Made by a program: the position numbers and the translations under genes. A stretch of 9,304 nucleotides of DNA from Euryarchaeota archaeon UBA256 (lineage in GTDB: Archaea > Thermoplasmatota > Poseidoniia > Poseidoniales > Poseidoniaceae): assembly GCA_002494645.1 (NCBI GenBank), contig DACE01000001.1, positions 1 through 9,304 on the forward strand, read 5' to 3'. Numbering within the stretch: position 1 is the stretch's first letter; each line of letters starts with the position of its first letter. A model generated the notes under the pieces. The model was not told the DNA's origin and made no database searches. It saw nothing but the letters and a program-made list of their open reading frames with translations. Of this stretch, positions 1 to 5,737 are shown piece by piece.

Positions 1-202
1 CGCCGCTCATTGCACTGTCTTTGAGATTGATTGTAGATCTTGTATCGTTTGAATTCTGCTCAACATTCACGTTTCCAGATATCATTGAGTCTTCGAGATT
101 GATGGTTGAATCAGCACCAGAAGCAGATGATGGCGGGGCTGGAATCCACTCTGAGCCGGTCCACATCCATTTCCCATCTGGGCTGATGATAGGGTCGGTC
201 AT
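1..202 (-). CDS. N-terminal part of a Trp-motif/repeat protein (3' end outside window)
   Basis: The minus strand is open from the ATG at 202 to the window edge, giving 67 residues that begin MTDPIISPDGKWMWTGSEW. The first 25 residues hold a compact W-x-W-x-G-x-x-W-I-P-A-P-P motif (W12, W14, W19). This reminds me of short N-terminal segments common in Marine Group II archaeal proteins and loosely of the bacterial DUF2510 motif. After it comes a 24-residue repeat: STINLxDSxxSG occurs at residues 32-43 and again at 56-67, separated by a polar Asn/Gln stretch. Regular hydrophobic-Asn-Leu-x-Asp-Ser spacing suggests stacked beta strands, as in solenoid-like proteins, but this is inference. No signal peptide or membrane segment is visible. 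Its leaderless promoter may be the TTAA-containing stretch near 221-230. The function is unknown. Reality of the gene is supported by the internal repeat and the recognisable motif. Confidence 0.75.
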   Translation of the reverse strand, partial: MTDPIISPDGKWMWTGSEWIPAPPSSASGADSTINLEDSMISGNVNVEQNSNDTRSTINLKDSAMSG

Positions 203-245
203 GGACGACCCTTAGGGTTTGGATTAACCAAATCTTCGGTAGCAA

Positions 246-266
246 ATCAGAGGGGTCCCCTCTGAT
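246..266. repeat. Inverted repeat 1 (10-bp arms)
   Basis: The arms ATCAGAGGGG and CCCCTCTGAT are perfect complements around a single central T at 256. The near-zero spacer favours a protein-binding dyad in DNA; as RNA the hairpin would have to open the innermost G-C pair. It is the first of three dyads sharing an AGAGGG core, and it lies about 16 bp upstream of the putative TATA element of the minus-strand gene. Confidence 0.85.
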
Positions 267-274
267 GGGACGGG

Positions 275-298
275 TGAGCAGAGGGTACCCTCTGCTCA
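275..298. repeat. Perfect 24-bp palindrome
   Basis: The half-site TGAGCAGAGGGT is followed directly by its exact reverse complement, giving 12-bp arms with no spacer and a KpnI-like GGTACC centre. A perfect 24-bp palindrome is very unlikely by chance in a window of this size. With no loop it fits a symmetric protein-binding site or a cruciform-prone element better than a simple transcript hairpin. Its half-site contains the same CAGAGGG core as the neighbouring dyads. Confidence 0.9.
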
Positions 299-299
299 G

Positions 300-314
300 C
301 CCTCTAAGAGAGGG
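300..314. repeat. Inverted repeat 3 (6-bp arms, 3-nt loop)
   Basis: The arms CCCTCT and AGAGGG enclose the loop AAG. The order of the arms is reversed relative to the two preceding dyads, which have purine-rich left arms. The element starts one base after the 24-bp palindrome ends. All left and right arms of the three dyads can in principle pair with each other. Confidence 0.7.
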
Positions 315-475
315 GTTCAGTGGGTAGGTGGTGAAGAACTTCAGCCATCCATTCAAATCGTGCTCCGATTGGAGGGGGCATCAAAGTACAACTCGCCAAT
401 TTCCAGATTCCGACAAGACAGGGTTCATTTGAAGCCTTAAACTGTCAAACTGTTGATGGAATCCAATACAAGACA

Positions 476-483
476 TTATATTT
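476..483 (+). promoter_or_regulatory. TATA-like box for the TPR gene
   Basis: TTATATTT is centred about 25 bp upstream of the ATG at 504. This is the spacing expected of an archaeal TATA box whose transcript starts at or next to the start codon. The position argues for the 504 start over in-frame ATGs at 453, 456 and 498. No clear BRE or Shine-Dalgarno site is seen, and the assignment rests on position and composition only. Confidence 0.5.
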
Positions 484-503
484 GCACCCGCAAACGGATG
501 TAT

Positions 504-2261
504 ATGTCACTTGCACCTGTTGATTACGACTTCGGAAATGAAAATAATTACTTTTTTGCCACTCAAGTTACGTGTGAAAGTGACGAAGCCCGAAAGATGT
601 ACATTGAAGCCTTTGGACACATGCTCAACTACAACCACGAGCAAGCCATTGCCTGCTTTGTTCAATGCACTGAAATCGAACCAACCTTTGCTATGGCATG
701 GTGGGGCATCGCCTACTGCGTTTCATCGAGCTACAACTGGACGCCAGGACTCGGATCTGGCTATGACCCCATCCAACAAGCCCTCAAGGTGATGGACCAC
801 TGCAGCGAACTCGAGCAAGACCTCATCAAAGCGCTGTCCACTCGCCACACCAAGGAAGCAAGGGACGCCGCAGATCCAAGCGTTCTCAACATGGGCAACA
901 GTCCAGAACTCAACGTTGCATTTGCGGAAGCCATGGCTCCTCTTTACGAAAAGTACAGCGGCAATTTGGATGTCGCTTCTATTTACGTCGAGGCTCTGAT
1001 GAACCTCAAAGCGTGGCAACTTTGGGATAAGAACACCACTACCGGTGAAATCACGCCAGCAGACGACAACACGTTGCTGCTCGTGAAAATCATGGAGGAT
1101 GCATTTGAGAGCAGCGATGAAGCAAAAGTTCACCCAGCCCTTTGCCACCTTTACTGCCACGCTCTCGAGTTGTCTCCCTTCCCGGAAAAGGCGCTTCCTG
1201 CAGCGGATGTGCTTCGCACATCTATGCCTGGTTTGGGCCATCTTGTTCACATGCCGTCGCACATCGACGCTTGGGTCGGCCAGTGGAAAGAAGCCATTGA
1301 CTGCAACATCGCGGCAGTTGAAGCCGATGACAAGTATGTTGAATTGACTGGAAATGAATCTCAGTTTTACAAGTTCTACAGAATGCACAACCACCACTTC
1401 ATCGTATGGTGTGCCATGTTTGACGGTCAGTACGAGGTTGCCTTGAAGTACGCTCGTAAGGCAGTCGACACACTCCCTGCTGGTGATGAGAACTCAGGTG
1501 TTCAATTCATGCTCGCAGGAATCATTCCAATGGGCGCCATTTTCCTTGAATCCTACGTCACCATGCCCTGGCATGTTATGATTCGATTTGGAAAGTGGGA
1601 TGAGATCTTGTCCGAACCGATGTACAGCGACAGGGACGTCTTCCCTGCCACCATCGCAACCCAGCATTACGCTCGCGGTGTCGCTTACGCTTCCAAGGGC
1701 ATGGTTCCCGAAGCCGAAGCCGAACAGGTTCTGTTCAAGGAAGCGCTCGCAAACCCTGCTCTGGCAGGCCGTGTGATGCACAACAACATAATGTATCAGA
1801 ATCCAGAAGATGGCCCCTCTATCTTGAACGTGAACGCTGCTATTCTGGAAGCTGAAATCGAATACCGACGCCAATTCCTCGCCAAGGCTAACGGAGAGGC
1901 ACATGACTTCACCGCAGCCTTTGATGAATTACGCCGTGGCGTTGACCTCTCTCTGAATCTGGCGTACAACGAACCCTGGGGCCAAATGCAACCCGTTCGA
2001 CACATTCTCGGCGCTTTGCTCTTTGAACAGGGCGAAATTGAGGAAGCCGAAGCAGTATACCGAGCGGACATTGAACTTTGGAAAGACAACATGTGGGGCT
2101 TGCTTGGCCTGAAACTCTGCCTCGAAGCTCGCGGTGACGCACCCGAAGAACTCGCTGCGGTTTCTGCTCTGTATGACCAGCGTAGTGCCCGTGCCACCAT
2201 CAAGCCGGCCAAGACCTGCTTTTGTGCACAAGACCCAGTTGAGAAAAGCTGTTGCGACTGA
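504..2261 (+). CDS. Large His-rich tetratricopeptide-repeat protein
   Basis: The 585-residue product is a helical-repeat protein. It begins near residue 33 with a TPR-like unit (YIEAFGHMLNYNHEQAIACF, then PTFAMAWWGIAY). It resembles a family of TPR proteins of roughly 500-600 residues that I recall as widespread in bacteria. Its hallmarks are all visible: CHLYCHALELSPFPEKALPA (214-233), GHLVHMPSHIDAWVGQWKEA (245-264), HNHHFIVW (295-302), PWHVMIRFGKWDEIL (355-369), HYARGVAYASKG (388-399) and YNEPWGQMQPVRHILGALL (488-506). The clustered His residues could bind a metal or cofactor, but this is not established. The C-terminus carries four Cys residues (C572, C574, C583, C584). No signal peptide or membrane segment is seen, so it is probably cytoplasmic. 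The start at 504 was chosen because of the TATA-like box at 476-483; 453 and 498 are alternatives. It is likely transcribed alone or with the Smr gene 55 bp downstream. The family is confident, the function unknown. Confidence 0.88.
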   Translation: MSLAPVDYDFGNENNYFFATQVTCESDEARKMYIEAFGHMLNYNHEQAIACFVQCTEIEPTFAMAWWGIAYCVSSSYNWTPGLGSGYDPIQQALKVMDHCSELEQDLIKALSTRHTKEARDAADPSVLNMGNSPELNVAFAEAMAPLYEKYSGNLDVASIYVEALMNLKAWQLWDKNTTTGEITPADDNTLLLVKIMEDAFESSDEAKVHPALCHLYCHALELSPFPEKALPAADVLRTSMPGLGHLVHMPSHIDAWVGQWKEAIDCNIAAVEADDKYVELTGNESQFYKFYRMHNHHFIVWCAMFDGQYEVALKYARKAVDTLPAGDENSGVQFMLAGIIPMGAIFLESYVTMPWHVMIRFGKWDEILSEPMYSDRDVFPATIATQHYARGVAYASKGMVPEAEAEQVLFKEALANPALAGRVMHNNIMYQNPEDGPSILNVNAAILEAEIEYRRQFLAKANGEAHDFTAAFDELRRGVDLSLNLAYNEPWGQMQPVRHILGALLFEQGEIEEAEAVYRADIELWKDNMWGLLGLKLCLEARGDAPEELAAVSALYDQRSARATIKPAKTCFCAQDPVEKSCCD

Positions 2262-2276
2262 TCGAGGGATTATTCC

Positions 2277-2306
2277 CACACCTTAGGCATAAATACCCTA
2301 GGAGTG
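2277..2306. promoter_or_regulatory. TATA-like box within an imperfect dyad, before the Smr gene
   Basis: CATAAATA (2288-2295) is centred about 26 bp before the ATG at 2317, the spacing of an archaeal TATA box for a leaderless transcript. It is flanked by CACACCTTAGG and CCCTAGGAGTG, which match as inverted arms at 8 of 11 positions. A dyad centred on a TATA box could be a repressor site. A purine-rich AGAGGA just before the ATG may also act as a weak Shine-Dalgarno site. Confidence 0.4.
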
Positions 2307-2316
2307 TAGAGGATTC

Positions 2317-2700
2317 ATGTCAAAGAAGAAGCAGCGCCTCAATCGGCATCTCTTCGGTAAGAGCAAGCACAGTAACACATCGTCACAAAAATCTCATCCA
2401 ACAACTATCATGTCGGCACAATCTACCGGTTTTTCCCCGAGTCAGCCATGCCATGAAGTCGACTTGCACAACCTAGGCCTACATGATGCCAAAGAACTCA
2501 TAAAAAAGACTGCAAGAAAGGCATCGGAAGACGCTGAAACAGTCTTATTTATTCACGGATATAACAGCGGGACTGCGATTCAGGGATTTATTCGCGGAGG
2601 GTCACTTGAACAATCCCTTAACGCAAAAGGAATCACGGGAGAGTTTTATTCGAAAGGGGCTGGAGCCACATACTTTGACCCAAGCACTCGAGACAATTAA
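2317..2700 (+). CDS. Stand-alone Smr-domain protein
   Basis: The 127-residue protein has a basic, Ser/Lys-rich and probably disordered N-terminus (about residues 1-45), then a single Smr domain like the one at the C-terminus of MutS2. The DLH motif that opens Smr domains is at 49-51, followed by a helix with DAKELIKKTARKA. The second motif is LFIHGYNSGTAIQGFIR (77-93), where the usual HGxGxG is replaced by HGYNSG, a variant I recall from small bacterial Smr proteins. The end, GAGATYFDP, fits the final strand. Smr domains are known for nucleic-acid nicking or binding, in recombination control and, in some proteins, ribosome-related RNA cleavage. Which activity applies here cannot be told. The Lys-rich N-terminus would suit nucleic-acid contact. 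There is no MutS ATPase part. The stop lies 3 nt from the stop of the converging cupin gene. Confidence 0.82.
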   Translation: MSKKKQRLNRHLFGKSKHSNTSSQKSHPTTIMSAQSTGFSPSQPCHEVDLHNLGLHDAKELIKKTARKASEDAETVLFIHGYNSGTAIQGFIRGGSLEQSLNAKGITGEFYSKGAGATYFDPSTRDN

Positions 2701-2703
2701 CGC

Positions 2704-3063
2704 TCAAATCCAGACGTCATTTTCCGCCGTAAGGTCGCCTTCGACCTCACCGGTGTTGACCACACCTCTTGGTTCAACAAGTAAGACGGAGCATTCCTGT
2801 TCCGCGTAGGGTTTGTGACGCACACCCTTGGGTACGACGTACATTTCACCCGTTTCAAGCGTCAGTGTCCGGTCTTCGAACTCAATGTGCATCCTTCCTT
2901 CAATGACGATGAAGACCTCATCGGTTTCTTCGTGCTGATGCCAGACGAATTCACCCTTGATCTTGACTACTTTGAACTGGTAATCGTTCATTTCTGCGAT
3001 CACTTTTGGCGACCAGTGGTCAGAGAACATTGAAAATTTATCTGCAAAGTTCACGATGGACAT
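2704..3063 (-). CDS. Single-domain cupin (metal-binding)
   Basis: The 119-residue protein is a small conserved-barrel cupin. Motif 1 is GEFVWHQHEETDEVFIVIEG (37-56), giving metal ligands H42, H44 and E49. Motif 2 is GEMYVVPKGVRHKPY (72-86), with H83. The N-terminal INFADKFSMFSDHWSPKVIAEMNDYQ and the C-terminal AENDVWI are typical of stand-alone cupins of the YdbB type, often annotated as mannose-6-phosphate isomerase-like although the reaction is unproven. I chose the ATG at 3063 because it gives the family's usual N-terminus. An in-frame ATG at 3096 overlaps the deacetylase stop as TAATG and would add 11 residues. It is the last gene of the four-gene minus-strand operon. No terminator is seen before the convergent Smr gene. 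The cupin fold is certain, the substrate unknown. Confidence 0.9.
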   Translation of the reverse strand: MSIVNFADKFSMFSDHWSPKVIAEMNDYQFKVVKIKGEFVWHQHEETDEVFIVIEGRMHIEFEDRTLTLETGEMYVVPKGVRHKPYAEQECSVLLVEPRGVVNTGEVEGDLTAENDVWI

Positions 3064-3095
3064 TGGCCAAGGAGGTTGGGCCGTTCTACTTGGCA

Positions 3096-3896
3096 TTATT
3101 GCTGATGCATCTTGAGCGGGGGCGTCCACGCGCCATCGTTTCGAGCAAAGTCAAGAATGTGACAATACACGGTTTCATGGTCATATTTCCTGTCCTCCAC
3201 CTGGTGCACTTCAGAAGCAGTAAATGCTCGCCCCGCCCGCTTCCAAGAACGGCGAGCCAAAAGGGAAAGAGGAAATCGAAACAAAGCAGGTCCGTTCACC
3301 GGCAGAGACCATGCAGTAAGCCATTGACGCTCCACTATTCCATTGGCATCCATGGCTTGAGTAACCCGATGCCACGCGTGCCCGGCAGCCTTTTTTCGAA
3401 CCAACCAAGAGGGGTTCACCGATGAATCGACCTTGTAGCCTTTTTCGGCTAAGACCTCGGCCATCCACGGTGCAACGTATCCGCTTGGTGCTCGGAAATA
3501 AGGCCGAAATGCTTCCCCTGCATGCTGCTTGAGCAGAGCGGTCGAATGACTCAGCATGTCAGCAAAGCCGATCTCATCTTGACCCCACGAAGACCACGAA
3601 CGATGGGTGTGACCGTGGCAACCGATGGTGAGCCGTGCTCCGAATTGCTCCAAAGCATCACGGAGTAACGGAGGAAAATCATCCTGTTCTAACAAATCAG
3701 AGATGACAAAGAGCGTGACGGCTGCCTCATGACCGTTCATCCATTGAATAAATCCTGACCATCCTTCCTGAAAACGCACTGAAAGAAGGTTTGAATCTCC
3801 GTCATATACTCGTTGACTGCGCGTGGGATGGCCCTGATAGATTGGTAGATGGCGGAGGTCATCACTGTCGACGGTCAACCATGTCCGGCCGCTCAT
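3096..3896 (-). CDS. NodB-type polysaccharide deacetylase family protein
   Basis: The 266-residue protein has the motifs of carbohydrate esterase family 4. Motif 1 is LTVDSDD (7-13), a variant of TFDDG similar to the TVDVED form of DUF3473-type deacetylases, with D10 as likely catalytic base and D12 or D13 as metal ligand. Motif 2 is CHGHTHRSW (93-101), with H94 and H98 as metal ligands. Motif 3 is FRAPSGY (134-140). A late YCHILDF (244-250) may supply the final catalytic His (H246). The domain starts almost at residue 1, and there is no signal peptide or membrane segment, so the enzyme is probably cytoplasmic. It is therefore more likely to act on a soluble N-acetylated precursor than on a finished wall polymer. 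The start overlaps the acetyltransferase stop as ATGA, indicating translational coupling. The family is confident; the substrate and whether it is catalytically active are inferred. Confidence 0.85.
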   Translation of the reverse strand: MSGRTWLTVDSDDLRHLPIYQGHPTRSQRVYDGDSNLLSVRFQEGWSGFIQWMNGHEAAVTLFVISDLLEQDDFPPLLRDALEQFGARLTIGCHGHTHRSWSSWGQDEIGFADMLSHSTALLKQHAGEAFRPYFRAPSGYVAPWMAEVLAEKGYKVDSSVNPSWLVRKKAAGHAWHRVTQAMDANGIVERQWLTAWSLPVNGPALFRFPLSLLARRSWKRAGRAFTASEVHQVEDRKYDHETVYCHILDFARNDGAWTPPLKMHQQ

Positions 3897-4462
3897 TCAA
3901 TTCGCCTCACATCAACGAGATGGAGGTGATGAGGTACGGTTCGTTCATTGAATTCAATGCCAATGAATTCGGGCATTCGTTCACCGTTCCATCGCTCGCA
4001 GACCGCCGCAGCCGTCGCCAAACCTGCCACGTTATGGGGGTGGACGGCAATCTCCACAGTGGTTAATTCAGGGCGCTGGGTGAGCCAGGAAAAGACAACG
4101 TCCACGCAGCGCGAGGCAATGCCATTGCGTCGGTGGTCTTTACGCACCCAGTAACCAAGATTGTAGGTGGACTGTGGGGCTTGCAACTCATCACCTAAGC
4201 CAACCAAGCCTACAAAACGACCATCGTAGGTTGTATGGATGGACCAAAAGTGAAGGCGGTCGGTTCCGCGTTGGGATTCGATGTCGTAGAGCATGTCACG
4301 CAGTTGGCGGCGAATATCATCATCGGGGTCCAGCCACGGCAACGCGGTCTGTGCTGCTTGAGAGTCCTCGTGGTAGGCTTCAAGCATCTCTGGTAAGACT
4401 CCCTTTGCCGCAGGACGAAGTGTCAGGTGTTCGTCAACCACCAAGTCGGGCGTCAGCAACAT
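3893..4462 (-). CDS. GNAT-family N-acetyltransferase (RimJ/RimL-like)
   Basis: The 189-residue protein has the layout of RimJ/RimL-type GNAT enzymes, which transfer acetyl from acetyl-CoA to an amine on a protein N-terminus or a small molecule. An opening strand LTLRPA (13-18) is followed by a helical stretch with LPWLDPDDD (41-49). A central beta hairpin comes next (HFWSIHTTYDGRFVGLVGLG, 71-90). The acetyl-CoA-binding motif A is LGYWVRKDHRRNGIASRCV (102-120), with RRNGIA as the Q/RxxGxG/A pyrophosphate loop. Motif B is VHPHNVAGLATAAAVCERWN (140-159), where N144 is the conserved Asn. Translation starts 8 nt after the previous gene's stop and is served by an AGGTGA site. It overlaps the deacetylase by ATGA, so an acetylating and a deacetylating enzyme are produced together. 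The substrate is unknown. Confidence 0.9.
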   Translation of the reverse strand: MLLTPDLVVDEHLTLRPAAKGVLPEMLEAYHEDSQAAQTALPWLDPDDDIRRQLRDMLYDIESQRGTDRLHFWSIHTTYDGRFVGLVGLGDELQAPQSTYNLGYWVRKDHRRNGIASRCVDVVFSWLTQRPELTTVEIAVHPHNVAGLATAAAVCERWNGERMPEFIGIEFNERTVPHHLHLVDVRRIE

Positions 4463-4466
4463 GGTC

Positions 4467-4472
4467 TCACCT
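4467..4472 (-). promoter_or_regulatory. Shine-Dalgarno site of the acetyltransferase gene
   Basis: AGGTGA on the minus strand matches the archaeal anti-Shine-Dalgarno sequence and sits 4 nt before the ATG at 4462. It overlaps the TAG stop of the upstream zinc-ribbon gene. This supports both the start choice and operon-internal translation initiation. Confidence 0.7.
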
Positions 4473-5634
4473 ATGCAAGAAGTTGGGCCCGTGCTTGTTG
4501 AACGTGTGGGTCGGCGGGATAGACATAGGCTGCCATGTCAAGCGTCCATTGAACGTGGTCGTGTCGCCCAAGGTGCTGCATGAGGACAGAGATGTGGAGC
4601 AGCATGTCAAGGTTCAGGTCAAGATGTGGGCCCAGCGTATCGAGGACTGTTGCTGCAGCCTCCATTTGACCTTGTTTAATGTGCTCCATGGCCTTCACGA
4701 CCTCTTGATAAATTTGGGAGTTATCCCAAGCCCCGGCCTTGGGCCAAGGCCAGATGCGATTGGGGTCGTGAGCCGGTTGGACAGTATCCTCATGAACGTG
4801 CTCGTTTGGAGTTGATGCGACCTCTGAGGCGGCTTCAGGCTCCTCGTCAGGCAAGTCGGGTAAATTCGGTGTGGCCACTTGGGGGGCAGCGGCCACGGGT
4901 GCTGGAGAGGAAGGGTCGGGGGTGATAGCAGGTGACTCAACACCAACATCAGGCACGTCAGGGGTAGGAACTTGGATTTCACTTGCAGTGGCTTGGGCAA
5001 GACTCGGTGTAGCGACAATATCATCCGGTAAGTCGGGCAGGTCAGGGGGCCCGTCGTCTGGGTTCGGACCTACACTTCCCAACAGGTCGTCATCCTTCGG
5101 CGTGGCTACGCTGGGTGAGAAAAGACCGCCCTTGCCCGTGTGAACGGGCTCGGCGACTTCGTCAAGTGGGTCAACTGCATCAATTTCAAACTGAACGGGT
5201 GTGTTTGGCATGTCCTCAGGGGTCAAGAGGTGTTCTTCTTCCTCGTTTTGAGAAGAGGCCACGGTCTGGGACAGTGTTGGCCCGGAACTGCTGATGAAAT
5301 CAAAGGTCTCCGGAGGAGCATCCTCGTCATCGTTGACGGACTGTGAGAGTGCATATTGGTCAACTTCAACGGTGACATCGTCAAGTGATAGCACCGCCTC
5401 AACGATGGCCTTTTCATCTTCAACATCCTCATTATCACCCATCAAGAGACTCATGATTTCATCTCCTGAGGTCGTCGGTTCAGCCATGGGTTGTTCACGG
5501 GCTGATTTCTTCAACGAATAATAACATTGAGCGCACGTATCTGAGCCGAGGGGGCTGACGAATTCACAATAGGGACAGGTCTCACCAATGGTGTCCTTGT
5601 CCTTCTTCTTGCGACCGAACATCAACCCACCCAT
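4471..5634 (-). CDS. Zinc-ribbon / acidic linker / TPR-like scaffold protein
   Basis: The 387-residue protein has three parts. First, a Lys-rich start (FGRKKKDKD) leads to a zinc ribbon CPYC-x10-CAQC (C20, C23, C34, C37). Second, a long low-complexity acidic linker (about 50-290) rich in Asp, Glu, Pro and Ser carries repeated PDLPDLPDD-like pieces (198-205 and 258-264). Third, a C-terminal helical region of about 95 residues (NRIWPWPKAGAWDNSQIYQE, then KAMEHIKQGQMEAAATVLDTL and QWTLDMAAYVYPADPHVQQA) looks like two to three TPR-type hairpins. This suggests an adaptor that binds nucleic acid or protein through the ribbon and a partner through the helices. It is not recognised by name. A start at 5634 fits a TTCTTAAA box 26 bp upstream; 5622 (MFGRKKK) is the main alternative. 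It is the first gene of the operon with the GNAT, deacetylase and cupin. Confidence 0.78.
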   Translation of the reverse strand: MGGLMFGRKKKDKDTIGETCPYCEFVSPLGSDTCAQCYYSLKKSAREQPMAEPTTSGDEIMSLLMGDNEDVEDEKAIVEAVLSLDDVTVEVDQYALSQSVNDDEDAPPETFDFISSSGPTLSQTVASSQNEEEEHLLTPEDMPNTPVQFEIDAVDPLDEVAEPVHTGKGGLFSPSVATPKDDDLLGSVGPNPDDGPPDLPDLPDDIVATPSLAQATASEIQVPTPDVPDVGVESPAITPDPSSPAPVAAAPQVATPNLPDLPDEEPEAASEVASTPNEHVHEDTVQPAHDPNRIWPWPKAGAWDNSQIYQEVVKAMEHIKQGQMEAAATVLDTLGPHLDLNLDMLLHISVLMQHLGRHDHVQWTLDMAAYVYPADPHVQQARAQLLA

Positions 5635-5737
5635 TTCTTCGGCTGTTGAATGCGTGTTTAAGAATGAGGGTTTCCCGCTTTCGTTATACCTCATTCTGCA
5701 TCAATATGATGATGAGGCGAACCGCTTTGGTTCGGGC
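5635..5737. promoter_or_regulatory. Divergent promoter region (operon versus helicase)
   Basis: About 100 bp lie between the divergent starts. On the minus strand TTCTTAAA (5657-5664) is centred about 26 bp before the ATG at 5634, and GTATAACG (5682-5689) is a second AT-rich candidate. On the plus strand TCAATATGAT (5701-5710) is the best TATA-like element, about 33 bp before the helicase ATG at 5738. All are weak matches. An open frame continues upstream of the helicase to 5588, but it would overlap the opposite gene and lacks helicase-like sequence. Confidence 0.4.

Larger units (their letters stand above)
203..503. other. Divergent intergenic region
   Basis: This gene-free stretch separates two divergently read genes, so it should hold both promoters. 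Positions 246-314 carry three successive inverted repeats, listed separately. A weak TTAA-type TATA element (GGATTAACCA, 221-230) lies about 24-26 bp before the minus-strand ATG at 202. Positions 315-475 show no tRNA, T-tract terminator or recognisable coding frame. The TATA-like box at 476-483 serves the plus-strand gene. Confidence 0.6.

Noticed and set aside
246..314. CRISPR-like repeat array
   Set aside because: The three elements are adjacent inverted repeats of different length, not direct repeats of one unit separated by equal-length spacers.
111..356. An 81-codon open frame on the minus strand crossing the palindromes
   Set aside because: It overlaps the better-supported Trp-motif gene in another frame and encodes the palindromic DNA as an unlikely Arg/Pro/Leu-rich peptide.
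315..475. Possible tRNA or small RNA gene
   Set aside because: An ATTCAAATC stretch near 353-361 recalls a T-loop, but no matching arms or acceptor stem could be found around it.
723..1397. A 224-codon open frame on the minus strand
   Set aside because: It is antisense to the TPR gene with its conserved motifs and shows no plausible protein features.
4174..4815. A 213-codon open frame on the plus strand
   Set aside because: It spans the opposite strand of two real genes across their junction; composition is shadow-like and no motif is visible.
5588..5737. N-terminal extension of the helicase by 50 codons
   Set aside because: It would overlap the start of the divergent zinc-ribbon gene and cover its promoter, and its sequence is not helicase-like.
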